A DNA stretch of 64,000 bases, from the NCBI GenBank assembly GCA_963664465.2, contig CAXXSU010000004.1, positions 310,001-374,000 on the forward strand, given 5' to 3'. Made by a program: the position numbers and the translations under genes. Each line of letters begins with the position of its first letter. The first letter of the stretch is position 1. The notes under the pieces are model-generated. The model saw nothing but the letters and a program-made list of their open reading frames with translations, was not told the origin of the DNA and did not search any database. Below are positions 15,729 to 25,796 of the stretch, one piece after another. This stretch comes from CAVOAK01 sp963664465. Its GTDB lineage: Bacteria; Pseudomonadota; Alphaproteobacteria; UBA8366; CAVOAK01.

Positions 15729-18572
15729 ATGAGTGCGGACTACCGCGATACGGTTACCTTGCCGAAGACCGCATTCGCGATGAAAGCTGGTCTGCCGACG
15801 CTCGAGCCAAAACTGCTCAAGCAGTGGAAGGATATGGGTCTTTACGAGCGCCAGCGCGAAGCGGCAGCCGGCTTGCCCAAGTTCATCCTCCACGATGGCC
15901 CGCCTTACGCCAATGGCCATCTGCATATCGGTACAGCGCTTAACAAGATTCTCAAGGACATCACCAACCGGTCGCAGCAAATGTTGGGTCGCGATGCCAA
16001 CTACGTACCCGGCTGGGACTGCCACGGCCTACCGATCGAGTGGAAGATCGAGGAGGAGTATCGCGCAAAGGGCCGAGACAAGGATGCGGTGCCAATCATC
16101 GAATTCCGGCAGGAATGCCGCGAATTTGCCGAACATTGGGTAGGCGTCCAGCGGGCGGAGTTTGAGCGACTGGGCGTCCTCGGCGATTGGGATCATCCCT
16201 ATACGACGATGGCTTACGCCGCCGAGGCGCAGATTGCCGCCGAGATCGGCAAATTCCTGATGAATGGAAGCCTCTATCGCGGCTCCAAGCCGGTCCTATG
16301 GTCGGTCGTCGAGAAGACCGCGCTGGCCGAGGCGGAAGTCGAGTATTTCGATCACACCTCAACGACCATCTGGGTGCGCTTTCCGGTCATAAACGCGGCG
16401 CGGCCCGCCCTTGAAGGGGCGTCTGCAGTGGTTTGGACGACGACACCGTGGACCATGCCCGGCAATCGCGGCATCGCCTACGGTGCGGATATGCAATATT
16501 TGATCATCAAGGTTTCGTCGGTGGCTGAAGGATCCTTGCTGCGTGTCGGGGAAACGTTGGTCGTTGCGGAAGCGCGGCTCGAGGCGTTGAAAGAGGAAAC
16601 CGGTCTCGAACAGGCCAAGATCGTCGAGTCTGTTATCGGCGACGATTTGCTTGGCACTGTCTGCGCTCACCCGTTGCGTGGAGATGCAACCGGCGGCTAC
16701 GAATTCGACGTGCCGGTCATGGAGGCAGATTTCGTCACCTTGGACCAGGGCAGCGGCCTTGTTCACGTTGCCCCGGGACATGGCGCAGATGATTTTGTGT
16801 TGGGCCAAGTGCATGGACTCGAAGTGCCGCAAACGGTGGCCGAAGACGGCCGGTACTACGATCATGTGCCGCTCTTCGCCGGCATGTCCGTTTATCGCGA
16901 CGACGGTAAATCTGGAGAGGCGAATTTAAAAGTTGTCGAGGCGCTTGAGCGGATCGGTACCCTCCTTGCGAGTGGAAGGCTGACCCACAGCTACCCCCAT
17001 TCCTGGCGATCGAAGGCACCGCTCATATTCCGCAACACCGACCAGTGGTTCATTTCCATGGAGGACACGGGATTACGCTCTACGGCACTTGAGGCGATCA
17101 AGCAGACCGCCTTTTTTCCGCCGTCGGGTCAGGTCCGGTTGGCCTCGATGATCGCAAACCGCCCCGACTGGTGTATCTCTCGACAACGCGCCTGGGGCGT
17201 CCCAATCGCTGTGTTTTCCGACAAAGAGTCGGGCGAGCCGCTGCGTGACCAAAATGTCGTCGACCGTGTCGTCGCTGCGTTCCGCGATGAAGGTGCGGAT
17301 GCCTGGTTTACCAGTGATCCTTCGCGGTTTCTCGGAGAGGACCACGACGCTGATCGATATGAACAGGTCACCGACGTCGTCGATGTTTGGTTCGACTCAG
17401 GCTCGACTCACAGTTTCGTTTTGGAGAACCGCGAAGACCTTGCGTGGCCGGCTTCGCTCTACTTAGAGGGATCCGATCAACATCGCGGCTGGTTTCAGTC
17501 TTCAATCCTCGAGTCATGCGGCACGCGCGGTTCGGCACCATATGAAGGCGTTCTGACGCATGGCTTCGTGATGGCCGAGGACGGCCGAAAAATGTCGAAG
17601 TCGCTCGGCAATATCGTCTCGCCGCTGGAGATCGTCGAACAACACGGTGCGGAAACCCTGCGACTCTGGGTCGTCGCGTCGGACTATGCGGAGGACGTCA
17701 GGATTGGTCCCGAGATCGTTCAGAAGCAGATCGATACCTATCGACGCCTCCGCAATACGCTGCGCTATTTGCTCGGCAACCTTGGCGATCACAGCGCTGC
17801 GGTGAACGTTCCAGTGACGGACATGCCAGAGCTTGAGCGCTGGGTACTGCACCGGCTCTGGCAACTCGACCGATATGTTCGGCGGTGTTGTGAAAGCTAC
17901 GACTTCCACGACCTGTTTCGCGCGCTTTACAACTTCTGCGCCGTTGATCTGTCCGCCTTCTACTTTGATGTCCGAAAAGACTGCTTGTATTGCGACCGGC
18001 ATGACGATCCGCTGCGCCGGTCAACCCTGACCGTACTCGGGCATTTGTTCGACTGCCTCACGGCGTGGCTCGCGCCGATACTCTGCTTCACCGCGGAGGA
18101 GGCCTGGCGTACGCGCAATCCCGAGTCCAGCGTGCATCTGCGCAGGTTCCCCGATGTCCCGGACGATTGGCAGAACGACGCGCTCGCGAAGAGGTGGGAA
18201 TCGGTGCGGCAGGTGCGGCGTGTCATCACCGGGGCTCTGGAGATCGAGCGTGGCGAAAAGCGTCTTGGATCGAGCCTGCAGGCCGCGCCAGAGGTGTATT
18301 TAGGCGCTGAGTACACGGCCCAGGTCGATGGTGTCGATTTGGCAACTGTGGGCGTTACCTCGGCGGTCAAAGTGATCAAAGGTTCTGCACCGGACAACGC
18401 GTTCATTCTCGACGACGTATCCGGCGTCGGTGTCGTCGTACAGACCGCTGCTGGTGACAAATGTGAACGGTGCTGGCGCTTTCTGCCCGATGTTGGCGCT
18501 GAACCGGACCTGCCGGATCTCTGCGGTCGGTGCGTCACAGCGGTTCGTGAATTGCGGCCGGCGGCCGAATAG
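15729..18572 (+). CDS. ileS: Isoleucyl-tRNA synthetase
   Basis: Class I aminoacyl-tRNA synthetase of 947 residues that charges tRNA-Ile. The HIGH motif is in ANGHLHIGTA (about 60-69), the KMSKS motif at about 621-625, and the CP1 editing domain between them includes the TTPWTMPGN region. The C-terminal zinc finger CERCWRF ... CGRC is present. Length and architecture fit the bacterial type. No resistance-type replacement is apparent. lspA follows after 63 bp. Confidence 0.97.
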   Translation: MSADYRDTVTLPKTAFAMKAGLPTLEPKLLKQWKDMGLYERQREAAAGLPKFILHDGPPYANGHLHIGTALNKILKDITNRSQQMLGRDANYVPGWDCHGLPIEWKIEEEYRAKGRDKDAVPIIEFRQECREFAEHWVGVQRAEFERLGVLGDWDHPYTTMAYAAEAQIAAEIGKFLMNGSLYRGSKPVLWSVVEKTALAEAEVEYFDHTSTTIWVRFPVINAARPALEGASAVVWTTTPWTMPGNRGIAYGADMQYLIIKVSSVAEGSLLRVGETLVVAEARLEALKEETGLEQAKIVESVIGDDLLGTVCAHPLRGDATGGYEFDVPVMEADFVTLDQGSGLVHVAPGHGADDFVLGQVHGLEVPQTVAEDGRYYDHVPLFAGMSVYRDDGKSGEANLKVVEALERIGTLLASGRLTHSYPHSWRSKAPLIFRNTDQWFISMEDTGLRSTALEAIKQTAFFPPSGQVRLASMIANRPDWCISRQRAWGVPIAVFSDKESGEPLRDQNVVDRVVAAFRDEGADAWFTSDPSRFLGEDHDADRYEQVTDVVDVWFDSGSTHSFVLENREDLAWPASLYLEGSDQHRGWFQSSILESCGTRGSAPYEGVLTHGFVMAEDGRKMSKSLGNIVSPLEIVEQHGAETLRLWVVASDYAEDVRIGPEIVQKQIDTYRRLRNTLRYLLGNLGDHSAAVNVPVTDMPELERWVLHRLWQLDRYVRRCCESYDFHDLFRALYNFCAVDLSAFYFDVRKDCLYCDRHDDPLRRSTLTVLGHLFDCLTAWLAPILCFTAEEAWRTRNPESSVHLRRFPDVPDDWQNDALAKRWESVRQVRRVITGALEIERGEKRLGSSLQAAPEVYLGAEYTAQVDGVDLATVGVTSAVKVIKGSAPDNAFILDDVSGVGVVVQTAAGDKCERCWRFLPDVGAEPDLPDLCGRCVTAVRELRPAAE

Positions 18573-18635
18573 CAGTTACGAGAAATCAGCGCTGAAAGAC
18601 AAACTCATCGTCGTTAGCGAAGGATCGTAGACGTC

Positions 18636-19106
18636 ATGTTGCGATTGGGGCTTGGCATCGCCGGCAGCATCGTCTTCATCGATCAGGCAGCCAAATGGCT
18701 GATCCTTGCGCAGTTGATGGCGCGACCAAAGCCGATTGAAGTCCTCCCCGTATTCAACATCGTGCTGGTGTGGAACCGCGGCGTGAGCTTCGGACTATTC
18801 GATTCCAATTCAACTTGGGTGCCGGTCGCACTTTCGGTGTTTGCGCTCGCGGTCACGCTGTTTCTGATCGTTTGGCTGCGCCGCGTTGAACAAAGATTTC
18901 TTGCTATCGGCATCGGTCTGGTGATCGGCGGTGCGCTTGGCAATGTAGTCGATCGTCTGCGTCACGGCGCCGTCGCCGACTTCCTGGATTTTCATATTGG
19001 CACCTATCACTGGCCCGCGTTCAATGTCGCGGATTCAGCCATCACCGTCGGCGTCCTGTTAATCCTCCTAGACGGCTTGTTTGCAAGGCGTCGGGTGGGG
19101 AGTTAA
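18636..19106 (+). CDS. lspA: Lipoprotein signal peptidase II
   Basis: Inner-membrane aspartyl protease of 156 residues that removes signal peptides from lipidated prolipoproteins. Four membrane segments are visible. The two catalytic aspartates are in GAVADFLDF (Asp115) and FNVADSAI (Asp133); WNRGVSFG is the conserved early loop. The following gene encodes a predicted lipoprotein, a likely substrate, and the ileS-lspA order is widespread in proteobacteria. Confidence 0.96.
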   Translation: MLRLGLGIAGSIVFIDQAAKWLILAQLMARPKPIEVLPVFNIVLVWNRGVSFGLFDSNSTWVPVALSVFALAVTLFLIVWLRRVEQRFLAIGIGLVIGGALGNVVDRLRHGAVADFLDFHIGTYHWPAFNVADSAITVGVLLILLDGLFARRRVGS

Positions 19107-19129
19107 AATCAGCACATCTAGCGGGAGAT

Positions 19130-19696
19130 TTGGCGATTCGATCCACGTTGAAATGCGCCGCCGTCATGCTCAGCGCTTCCCTTGTATTGGTGGGGTGCGG
19201 GGGCCGGTCTGGCAATATTCTCGGTTTGGGCAAGACCGCGCCTGACGAATTTTTCGTCGTCAGTCGGGCTCCACTTAGCCTGCCGCCCAACTACGCGCTG
19301 AGGCCGCCGAGTGCGGCCGCTGCGCGTGCACAGGAAGCCGCGCCGCGAAAGCAGGCTGAGCAGGTCCTTTTCGCGAATTCGAGCGCGGCGAAGGCAACGA
19401 CCGTCAGCACAACCGCCGGCCTCTCTGCCGGCGAAGTCGCCCTCTTGACGCAGTCGAATGCGCTCGCTGCTGACCGCAATATCCGAGAAATCGTCAATCG
19501 GGAAAGTGCCGTGCTGGCACAAGAAGACGGCGCTTTCGTCGAAAAGCTCATTTTCTGGCGTTCGAAGCCGAAGCCCGGCGTAATTCTCGATCCGACGCTC
19601 GAAGCCAAACGACTACAAGAGAACGCTGCTCTTGGTAAGGCAGTGACCGAGGGCGAGACACCGTTGATCAAGCGCAAGAAGACCGGACTTTTCTGA
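19130..19696 (+). CDS. DUF3035 lipoprotein
   Basis: A 188-residue protein with a lipobox LVGC (Cys23), so predicted to be lipid-anchored. The body has SRAPLSLPPNYALRPP, typical of the DUF3035 family found downstream of lspA in alphaproteobacteria and near M16 peptidases; its role is unknown. The start is uncertain: the TTG at 19130 is only about two bases from the GGGAGA site at 19123-19128, while the next candidate, TTG at 19145, is further away. Either gives a usable lipoprotein signal. Confidence 0.8.
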   Translation: MAIRSTLKCAAVMLSASLVLVGCGGRSGNILGLGKTAPDEFFVVSRAPLSLPPNYALRPPSAAAARAQEAAPRKQAEQVLFANSSAAKATTVSTTAGLSAGEVALLTQSNALAADRNIREIVNRESAVLAQEDGAFVEKLIFWRSKPKPGVILDPTLEAKRLQENAALGKAVTEGETPLIKRKKTGLF

Positions 19697-19843
19697 TGTC
19701 TGCGGTCAGGAATCCCTACACGTTGCCGTGAGTATGGACGCGCCCTGTTGCAGACGGTGTGAGGCGGTGCCATCTCTAGCGATAACAGCACCGGTCAGCG
19801 TTGGCACATGCCGCCATAACGGGAAGGAACTCCAAGAATCATT

Positions 19844-21202
19844 ATGATGTTTGCTACGCTACGCCATGCATTTGTTGGCGCTGGGCTGGGCGTCGTATTT
19901 GCGCTGCTTGCGGAGCTGCCGTCGGCAACGGCCGCAGTCTTTGATGCCAAATCGTTCTCGCTGGCGAATGGTTTGCAGGTCGTCGTGGTTTCCAATCACC
20001 GAGTGCCCATCGTCACCCACATGATCTATTACCGTGTCGGTGCGATTGACGAGCCTGCCGGACAATCTGGCATCGCTCATTTTCTTGAACATTTGATGTT
20101 CAAGGGAACCGATACTTTGGCGCCAGGCGAGTTCTCCGCCATTGTTGCGCGCAACGGCGGCCGCGAAAACGCATTCACAACGCGTGATGCGACTTCGTAC
20201 TTTCAATCGATTGCGCGGGACCGCCTCGAGGTCGTAATGAGGATTGAGGCGGATCGTATGACCAACCTCGTGTTGACCGATGAAATCATCGAACCAGAGC
20301 GTCAAGTCGTACTCGAGGAGCGCCGCAGCCGAGTCGATAACGAGCCGAGTTCTCAGTTACACGAAGAGGCACAAGCGGCGCTCTACCTGAACCATCCTTA
20401 CCGCAAGCCTATCATCGGTTGGGAACATGAGATTCGGGGGCTCACACGAGAGCAGATCGTCGACTTCTACCGGGCTTGGTATGCGCCCAATAATGCCGTC
20501 TTGGTGTTGTCTGGCGACATCACTTTGGACGACGCGCGAATTCTTGCGGCGAAGTATTACGGCGTCATTCAATCGCGTCCGTTGCCAGAGCGCATGGCTT
20601 GGCGGGAGCCGCCGCAGCGAACCGACCGTCACGTCGAGCTTAAGCATCCGCAAGTGCGCCAGCCGTCGTGGTCACGGCGATATCTAACGTCGAGCTATGG
20701 GTACGGGAACGCTGAGAATGTGTATGCGCTACAGGTTCTGGAGGAGATATTGAGCGGCGGCTCGACGAGCCGTCTGTACAAATCTCTTGTCGTTGAGCAA
20801 AAAATTGCAGTGTCGGCCGGCGCATGGTACCGCGCCAGCTCACGCGGTCCGACAACCTTCGGATTTTCTGCTACGCCGCGATCGGTCGAAGAAATTCCGG
20901 CCATGGAGTTGGCACTGGATACCGAGATTTCGAATCTTGTGAAGGAAGGCGTTACCGATCAAGAGGTCGCGCTTGCGGTTGCCCGGCTGCAGGCGGATGC
21001 AATTTTTGCACGCGACTCGAATCGCGCACCTGCGCGAACGCTCGGCGGCGCCCTTGTCATTGGACGCAGCGTGGAGGATGTCGAGTCGTGGCCCGAGCGC
21101 ATCGGCGAAGTTACTGCGGACGATGTGAAGCGCGCGGCGCGTGCGGTATTCATGAATCGACCCTCGGTAACGACACTTTTGCTGCCCGGGATAGAAACTT
21201 GA
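19844..21202 (+). CDS. M16-family zinc peptidase (active form)
   Basis: A 452-residue pitrilysin-family protease with a signal peptide (about 1-30), so periplasmic. The inverted zinc motif HFLEH is at 79-83, followed by FKGT and the downstream glutamate of the ERQVVLEERR helix. Peptidase M16 N- and C-terminal domains are both present. It is followed within 15 bp by a second M16 gene whose zinc motif is lost, so the products probably pair as active and inactive halves, as in the mitochondrial processing peptidase and known bacterial M16B pairs. Confidence 0.93.
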   Translation: MMFATLRHAFVGAGLGVVFALLAELPSATAAVFDAKSFSLANGLQVVVVSNHRVPIVTHMIYYRVGAIDEPAGQSGIAHFLEHLMFKGTDTLAPGEFSAIVARNGGRENAFTTRDATSYFQSIARDRLEVVMRIEADRMTNLVLTDEIIEPERQVVLEERRSRVDNEPSSQLHEEAQAALYLNHPYRKPIIGWEHEIRGLTREQIVDFYRAWYAPNNAVLVLSGDITLDDARILAAKYYGVIQSRPLPERMAWREPPQRTDRHVELKHPQVRQPSWSRRYLTSSYGYGNAENVYALQVLEEILSGGSTSRLYKSLVVEQKIAVSAGAWYRASSRGPTTFGFSATPRSVEEIPAMELALDTEISNLVKEGVTDQEVALAVARLQADAIFARDSNRAPARTLGGALVIGRSVEDVESWPERIGEVTADDVKRAARAVFMNRPSVTTLLLPGIET

Positions 21203-21216
21203 GGATTAATGCCGTG

Positions 21217-22584
21217 ATGCTGCCTTCCGACGACGTGCTATCGCGCCTGCTTCGAGTTACGGCAGTTGCTTTCGCTCTGCTGATGATTGTGAACGTGCCG
21301 GCGCGTGCGGTTAGTGTTCAGAACGTCACCAGCCCGGGCGGCATTGTCGCATGGCTGGTGGAAGATCATTCGATTCCGCTGACCTCCATCGAATTCTCAT
21401 TCCGCGGTGGCGCAGCACTCGATCCCCAAGGCAAAGGGGGCCTCGCAAATTTGGTGGCGAGCGTTCTCGACGAGGGTGCAGGCGATCTCGACAGCCAGGC
21501 ATTTCAGGGCCAGCTTTACGAACTGTCAGTTTCGCTCAGCTTCTCGGCCGGACTCGATACCTTTCGCGGCAGCCTGAAAACACTCAACCGCCACCGCGAA
21601 AAGGCGATCGATCTGCTCCGCCTCGCGGTTACCGAACCACGGTTCGACGCAGAGCCCGTGGAACGAATGCGACGCCAGATCACAACCTCGATCGCACGCC
21701 AGGCGAACGATCCGGATCGGATCGCACGGCGCACGCTTTGGCGCGCGGTGTTCGCCGATCATCCCTACGGACGGCCTTTGAAAGGAACGGAGAGATCGGT
21801 TTCGGCGATCACCGTCGACGACATTCGCTCCTTTGTCGCGCGGCGCATGGCAAAAAACACGCTTATTGTCGGAGTCGTCGGTGACATCACGGCCAGCGAA
21901 TTGGCGCCGCTATTGGATATTGCATTTGGCAACCTCCCGGATACAGCAACCCCACCGGTACTGGAGAAGGCGCTGTTGGCCGAACAGGGGCAGACTTTCG
22001 TGGTCGAAAAGGATGTGCCGCAATCCGTCATTACCTTTAGCCAGCCCGGATTGGCGCGCGACGACCCTGAATATTACACCGCCTATGTCATGAATTATAT
22101 CCTTGGTGGCGGCGGGTTTTCCTCGCGACTCTACGAGGAGGTTCGCGAGAAACGGGGTCTTGCATATTCCGTGTACAGCTATCTGAACCCGCTCGACGCA
22201 GGTGCCTTGATCGCCGGGGGTGTTTCGACGGTCAACGCGCGCGCCGGCGAGTCGCTGGTGGTCGTCCTGGCAGAATGGGCGCGCATGCGTGACAAGGGGG
22301 TAAGCCAGCAGGAGCTTGATGACGCAAGGCGCTATCTCACAGGCTCGTGGCCGCTTGGGTTCGACAATACGGGACAAATGGCCCGCATGCTGGTCGGCAT
22401 GCAATACAACGATCTTGGCATCGACTACCTCGACCGCCGCAACGACTACATATCGGCTGTCGGACGAGATGATGTAAAACGCGTGGCGCGGTGGCTCCTC
22501 GACACTGCAAAGCTCACTATTGTCGTGGTCGGAAATCCCGAAGGTATCGAAGCGACGGCGGAGGCGCCGGCCATCGAAGGTTGA
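21217..22584 (+). CDS. M16-family peptidase homologue, catalytically dead
   Basis: A 455-residue protein with a signal peptide (about 1-31, ending in ARAV) and the M16 fold, but at the position of HxxEH it reads GLANLVASVLDEGAGD, with no zinc ligands. It keeps the R/Y pair region of the C-terminal domain (SSRLYEEVREKRGLAYSVYS) that closes over substrate. It is expected to act as the non-catalytic partner of the preceding M16 peptidase. GAGG at 21201-21204 lies 12 nt before this ATG and 9 nt before a GTG at 21214, which is an alternative start. Confidence 0.9.
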   Translation: MLPSDDVLSRLLRVTAVAFALLMIVNVPARAVSVQNVTSPGGIVAWLVEDHSIPLTSIEFSFRGGAALDPQGKGGLANLVASVLDEGAGDLDSQAFQGQLYELSVSLSFSAGLDTFRGSLKTLNRHREKAIDLLRLAVTEPRFDAEPVERMRRQITTSIARQANDPDRIARRTLWRAVFADHPYGRPLKGTERSVSAITVDDIRSFVARRMAKNTLIVGVVGDITASELAPLLDIAFGNLPDTATPPVLEKALLAEQGQTFVVEKDVPQSVITFSQPGLARDDPEYYTAYVMNYILGGGGFSSRLYEEVREKRGLAYSVYSYLNPLDAGALIAGGVSTVNARAGESLVVVLAEWARMRDKGVSQQELDDARRYLTGSWPLGFDNTGQMARMLVGMQYNDLGIDYLDRRNDYISAVGRDDVKRVARWLLDTAKLTIVVVGNPEGIEATAEAPAIEG

Positions 22585-22655
22585 CGTCAACTTGGTAATT
22601 CTTCAGGTGTGCGGTTGCGCCCAGCGGGGCGCTGGGTCAAAATTGCTCCGCGCCA

Positions 22656-23945
22656 ATGATCTATCACCAATCGATCGAGTCCTGCTTCCCAGCCGCCGGT
22701 GGCGTAGCTCTGAGAGAGTCGTATGACGGTCTGCTAAGCGCGGCGAAAGAGCAGCTCAAGAAGCTTGCCGACGAGAATGCCAAAAATGGCATTGCCTTCC
22801 TTGATCTAGCTTCGCGACGCGAAGGCTTAGAAGCCGCAAAGGACATTGCGCAGCGGCACCAGGAGCAGTTCGAAGACGTCGTTGTGTTTGCTACCGGTGG
22901 ATCGAGCCTTGGCGGTCGCGCGCTTTGTGCATTCGCAAGCGGCAAGAAACCGCAGCTTCATTTCATCGATAGTATCGATCCACACACGATCGCCAGGCTG
23001 TTTGACCAGCTCGAACTTGCGAAAACCGGGTTTATCGCGATTTCCAAATCCGGTGAGACGGCGGAGACGTTGGCGCAGGTATTGGTGGCGCTGGGCTGGT
23101 TACGGACGGCATTGGGCGAGAAAAGTTTTTCCGAGCGCATGACGATAATCACGGAACCGGGCGACAGTCCATTGCGCGGTCTGGCCGCCCATTTTCATAT
23201 TCCAACGCTGGATCACAACCCATCGCTCGGCGGACGCTACTCCGTCCTTTCTATCGTCGGCCTGCTGCCGGCGATGATCGCTGGCGTAGATTCGGCGGCG
23301 GTTCTTGCTGGTGCCGGCGCGTCGCTCGATGCCGCGTTTGGCCCAGGACCTGTAGAGGACAACGCTCCGGCGGCAGGTGCGGCGATTTCCATGGCGCTTG
23401 CGCGCGAGCTTGGCATCAAGAACACCGTTGTCATGCCTTATGTCGATCGGCTGGAGGGTTTTGCATGCTGGTATCGGCAACTCTGGGCCGAAAGCTTGGG
23501 AAAGAACGGCGAGGGTACGACGCCGATTACCGCCCTCGGACCAGTCGATCAGCATAGCCAGTTACAACTCTATCTTGACGGCCCCGCCGATAAACTTGTC
23601 ACAATCTTCATTGGAGCGATGGCTGGCGACGGTGCGCGTCTTGATCCATCGGTTTCCGGCGACCACAGGATATCTTATCTCGCTGATCATTGCCTCGGGG
23701 ATCTCGTGGAAGTCAGCGCCAAAGCGACGACTGAAACCCTCGCGCGCCACGGCCGGCCGGTGCGCACGATCCGCCTCGAGAAGACGGACGAGACGGCGCT
23801 GGGCGCGCTGATGATGCATTTCATGATAGAAACCGTCATTGCAGCTCGGCTCATAGGCGTCAATCCATTCGACCAGCCGGCGGTCGAAGAGGGCAAGGCG
23901 TTGATCCGCCAAATAATGTTGGAGTCTCAAGGAGAGGAGTCATGA
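22656..23945 (+). CDS. pgi: Glucose-6-phosphate isomerase
   Basis: Interconverts glucose 6-phosphate and fructose 6-phosphate. Two SIS sugar-phosphate domains are seen: GGSSLGG (81-87) and SKSGETAET (130-138) hold the phosphate loop, and GGRYS and DQHSQLQLYLDGP mark the second half. At 429 residues it is shorter than the 550-residue E. coli enzyme, as in several alphaproteobacteria. No ribosome site is obvious at the ATG. The stop overlaps the start of mutL by 4 nt (ATGA). Confidence 0.92.
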   Translation: MIYHQSIESCFPAAGGVALRESYDGLLSAAKEQLKKLADENAKNGIAFLDLASRREGLEAAKDIAQRHQEQFEDVVVFATGGSSLGGRALCAFASGKKPQLHFIDSIDPHTIARLFDQLELAKTGFIAISKSGETAETLAQVLVALGWLRTALGEKSFSERMTIITEPGDSPLRGLAAHFHIPTLDHNPSLGGRYSVLSIVGLLPAMIAGVDSAAVLAGAGASLDAAFGPGPVEDNAPAAGAAISMALARELGIKNTVVMPYVDRLEGFACWYRQLWAESLGKNGEGTTPITALGPVDQHSQLQLYLDGPADKLVTIFIGAMAGDGARLDPSVSGDHRISYLADHCLGDLVEVSAKATTETLARHGRPVRTIRLEKTDETALGALMMHFMIETVIAARLIGVNPFDQPAVEEGKALIRQIMLESQGEES

Positions 23946-25771
23946 CAATCCGCCGTCTGCCGGAGACGCTCGTAAACCGCATTGCGGCGGGCGAAGTGAT
24001 TGAGCGGCCCGCAGCAGCGGTGAAGGAACTTGTCGAAAACAGCTTGGACGCCGGCGCAAAGCGTGTCGACGTCGCGTTGCGCGATGGCGGCAAGTCATTG
24101 ATGCAGGTGACAGACGACGGCGTCGGTATGGGCCGGGAAGAGTTGGCGCTGGCGATCGAGCGCCACGCGACCTCCAAGCTGCCCGGTGACGATCTCATGG
24201 CTATTTCCACGCTCGGGTTTCGCGGCGAGGCGCTGCCGTCAATCGGCGCGGTGAGCCGGATGACGATAGCCAGCAGGGCAACGGATTCGGATTCGGCGTG
24301 GCAACTATCCGTCGTCGGCGGAGAATCCGGCGAGCCGACTCCCGTGGCGCTACCCAGCGGAACGCGCGTTGAAGTGCGCGATTTGTTTTTTGCGACGCCG
24401 GCGCGGCTCAAGTTTCTCCGGGCTGAGCGCAGCGAAACGTCACAGGTCATTGAGGCAGTAACCCGCCTTGCCATGGCTTCGCCCGACGTTGCATTTTCGG
24501 TCAACGACGGGCGGCGCGATCGTTTGGTCCTGGCGGCCGTTGCGGCGGACTTGATCGATTCGCAGTTGTCCCGCTTGGGGCAGATCATGGGCCGCGAGTT
24601 CTCCGAGAATGCCGTTGAAATCGGGGCCGATCGGGAAGGACTGCGGCTTACCGGGTTTGCCGGCCTGCCGACCTTAAATCGTGCCAATGCGGCTAAGCAG
24701 TATCTCTTCGTTAATGGCCGACCAGTCCGCGATAAGCTGCTGCTCGGCGCCGTTCGCGGCGCTTATGCGGATTTCCTGGCGCGAAACCGTCATCCGGTCG
24801 TCGCCCTGTTCCTTGATGTCGATCCATCTTGGGTCGACATCAATGTGCATCCGACGAAGGCTGAAGTGCGGTTTCGGGACGCGGGCCTTGTACGCGGACT
24901 GATCGTCGGGGCGCTGCGGCACGCACTGGCGGAGGCGGGACATCGGGCATCGACCACCGTCGCCGCCGCAGCCCTGGGGGCGATGCAGCCGGAGATGGCG
25001 ACGCATGCTGGCATGGTCCAGGCCACTCCCTATTCGCGTGCACCTGGAGGCGCCACACGCGGTCTTGCCGATCGCGCGCAGGCCTTCCAGGCTCCATTGG
25101 GCGAGGCAGGCGGCGACATCCTTGCGCCGTCGGCACGCGCAGAGCCGGGAGTCGACGCCAACGTGGATCTTGATCGGGAAGACCCCAGCAAATATCCGCT
25201 CGGCGCGGCGCGCGCGCAGCTTCACGAAACCTATGTCGTTGCCCAAACCGATGATGGCATTGTCGTGGTCGATCAGCATGCGGCCCACGAACGCCTGGTC
25301 TATGAGCGCATGAAGAAGGCCTTGGGCGAAAGTGGTGTAGCGAGACAGGGGCTGTTGCTGCCGGAGGTCGTCGAACTTGAAGAGGAGTCAGCGCAACGAC
25401 TGGAGCGCCGAAAGGACGAGTTGGGCGAGCTTGGACTCGTTTTGGAGGCCTTCGGATCCGGCGCAGTCGTTGTACGCGAAGTTCCGGCGCTGCTCGGCGA
25501 AACCGACGTGCAGTCTCTTGTCCGCGACATGGCGGACGAACTTGCGGAGCTTGGAGACACGTTCACCTTGTTGGAGAAGCTTCAGGAAGTGTGTTCGACG
25601 ATGGCGTGTCACGGCTCGGTCCGCGCTGGACGTCGTCTCAATGTCGATGAAATGAACGCCTTGCTTCGCCAAATGGAAGCAACACCACACTCAGGCCAAT
25701 GCAACCATGGCCGACCGACTTACGTGGAACTCAAACTTGCCGACATAGAGCGCTTGTTCGGCAGACGTTAA
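23942..25771 (+). CDS. mutL: DNA mismatch repair protein MutL
   Basis: A 609-residue mismatch-repair ATPase. The N-terminal GHKL domain has ENSLDAGAKRV, DDGVGM and GFRGEALPS; a proline/alanine-rich linker occupies about 340-410. The C-terminal domain carries the endonuclease motif DQHA-x2-E-x4-E (near residue 444), together with ACHGSVRAG- and CNHGRPTY-type motifs. This MutL is therefore predicted to nick DNA itself, as expected where MutH is absent. The four-base overlap with pgi suggests coupled translation. Confidence 0.96.
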   Translation: MTIRRLPETLVNRIAAGEVIERPAAAVKELVENSLDAGAKRVDVALRDGGKSLMQVTDDGVGMGREELALAIERHATSKLPGDDLMAISTLGFRGEALPSIGAVSRMTIASRATDSDSAWQLSVVGGESGEPTPVALPSGTRVEVRDLFFATPARLKFLRAERSETSQVIEAVTRLAMASPDVAFSVNDGRRDRLVLAAVAADLIDSQLSRLGQIMGREFSENAVEIGADREGLRLTGFAGLPTLNRANAAKQYLFVNGRPVRDKLLLGAVRGAYADFLARNRHPVVALFLDVDPSWVDINVHPTKAEVRFRDAGLVRGLIVGALRHALAEAGHRASTTVAAAALGAMQPEMATHAGMVQATPYSRAPGGATRGLADRAQAFQAPLGEAGGDILAPSARAEPGVDANVDLDREDPSKYPLGAARAQLHETYVVAQTDDGIVVVDQHAAHERLVYERMKKALGESGVARQGLLLPEVVELEEESAQRLERRKDELGELGLVLEAFGSGAVVVREVPALLGETDVQSLVRDMADELAELGDTFTLLEKLQEVCSTMACHGSVRAGRRLNVDEMNALLRQMEATPHSGQCNHGRPTYVELKLADIERLFGRR

Positions 25772-25796
25772 GCGATGATGCTTTCACCGCAGCCGA

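Noticed and set aside
20824..21216. N-terminal extension of the second M16 protein
   Set aside because: Overlaps the first M16 gene in another frame; a signal peptide begins only at 21217 (or 21214), after a GAGG site.
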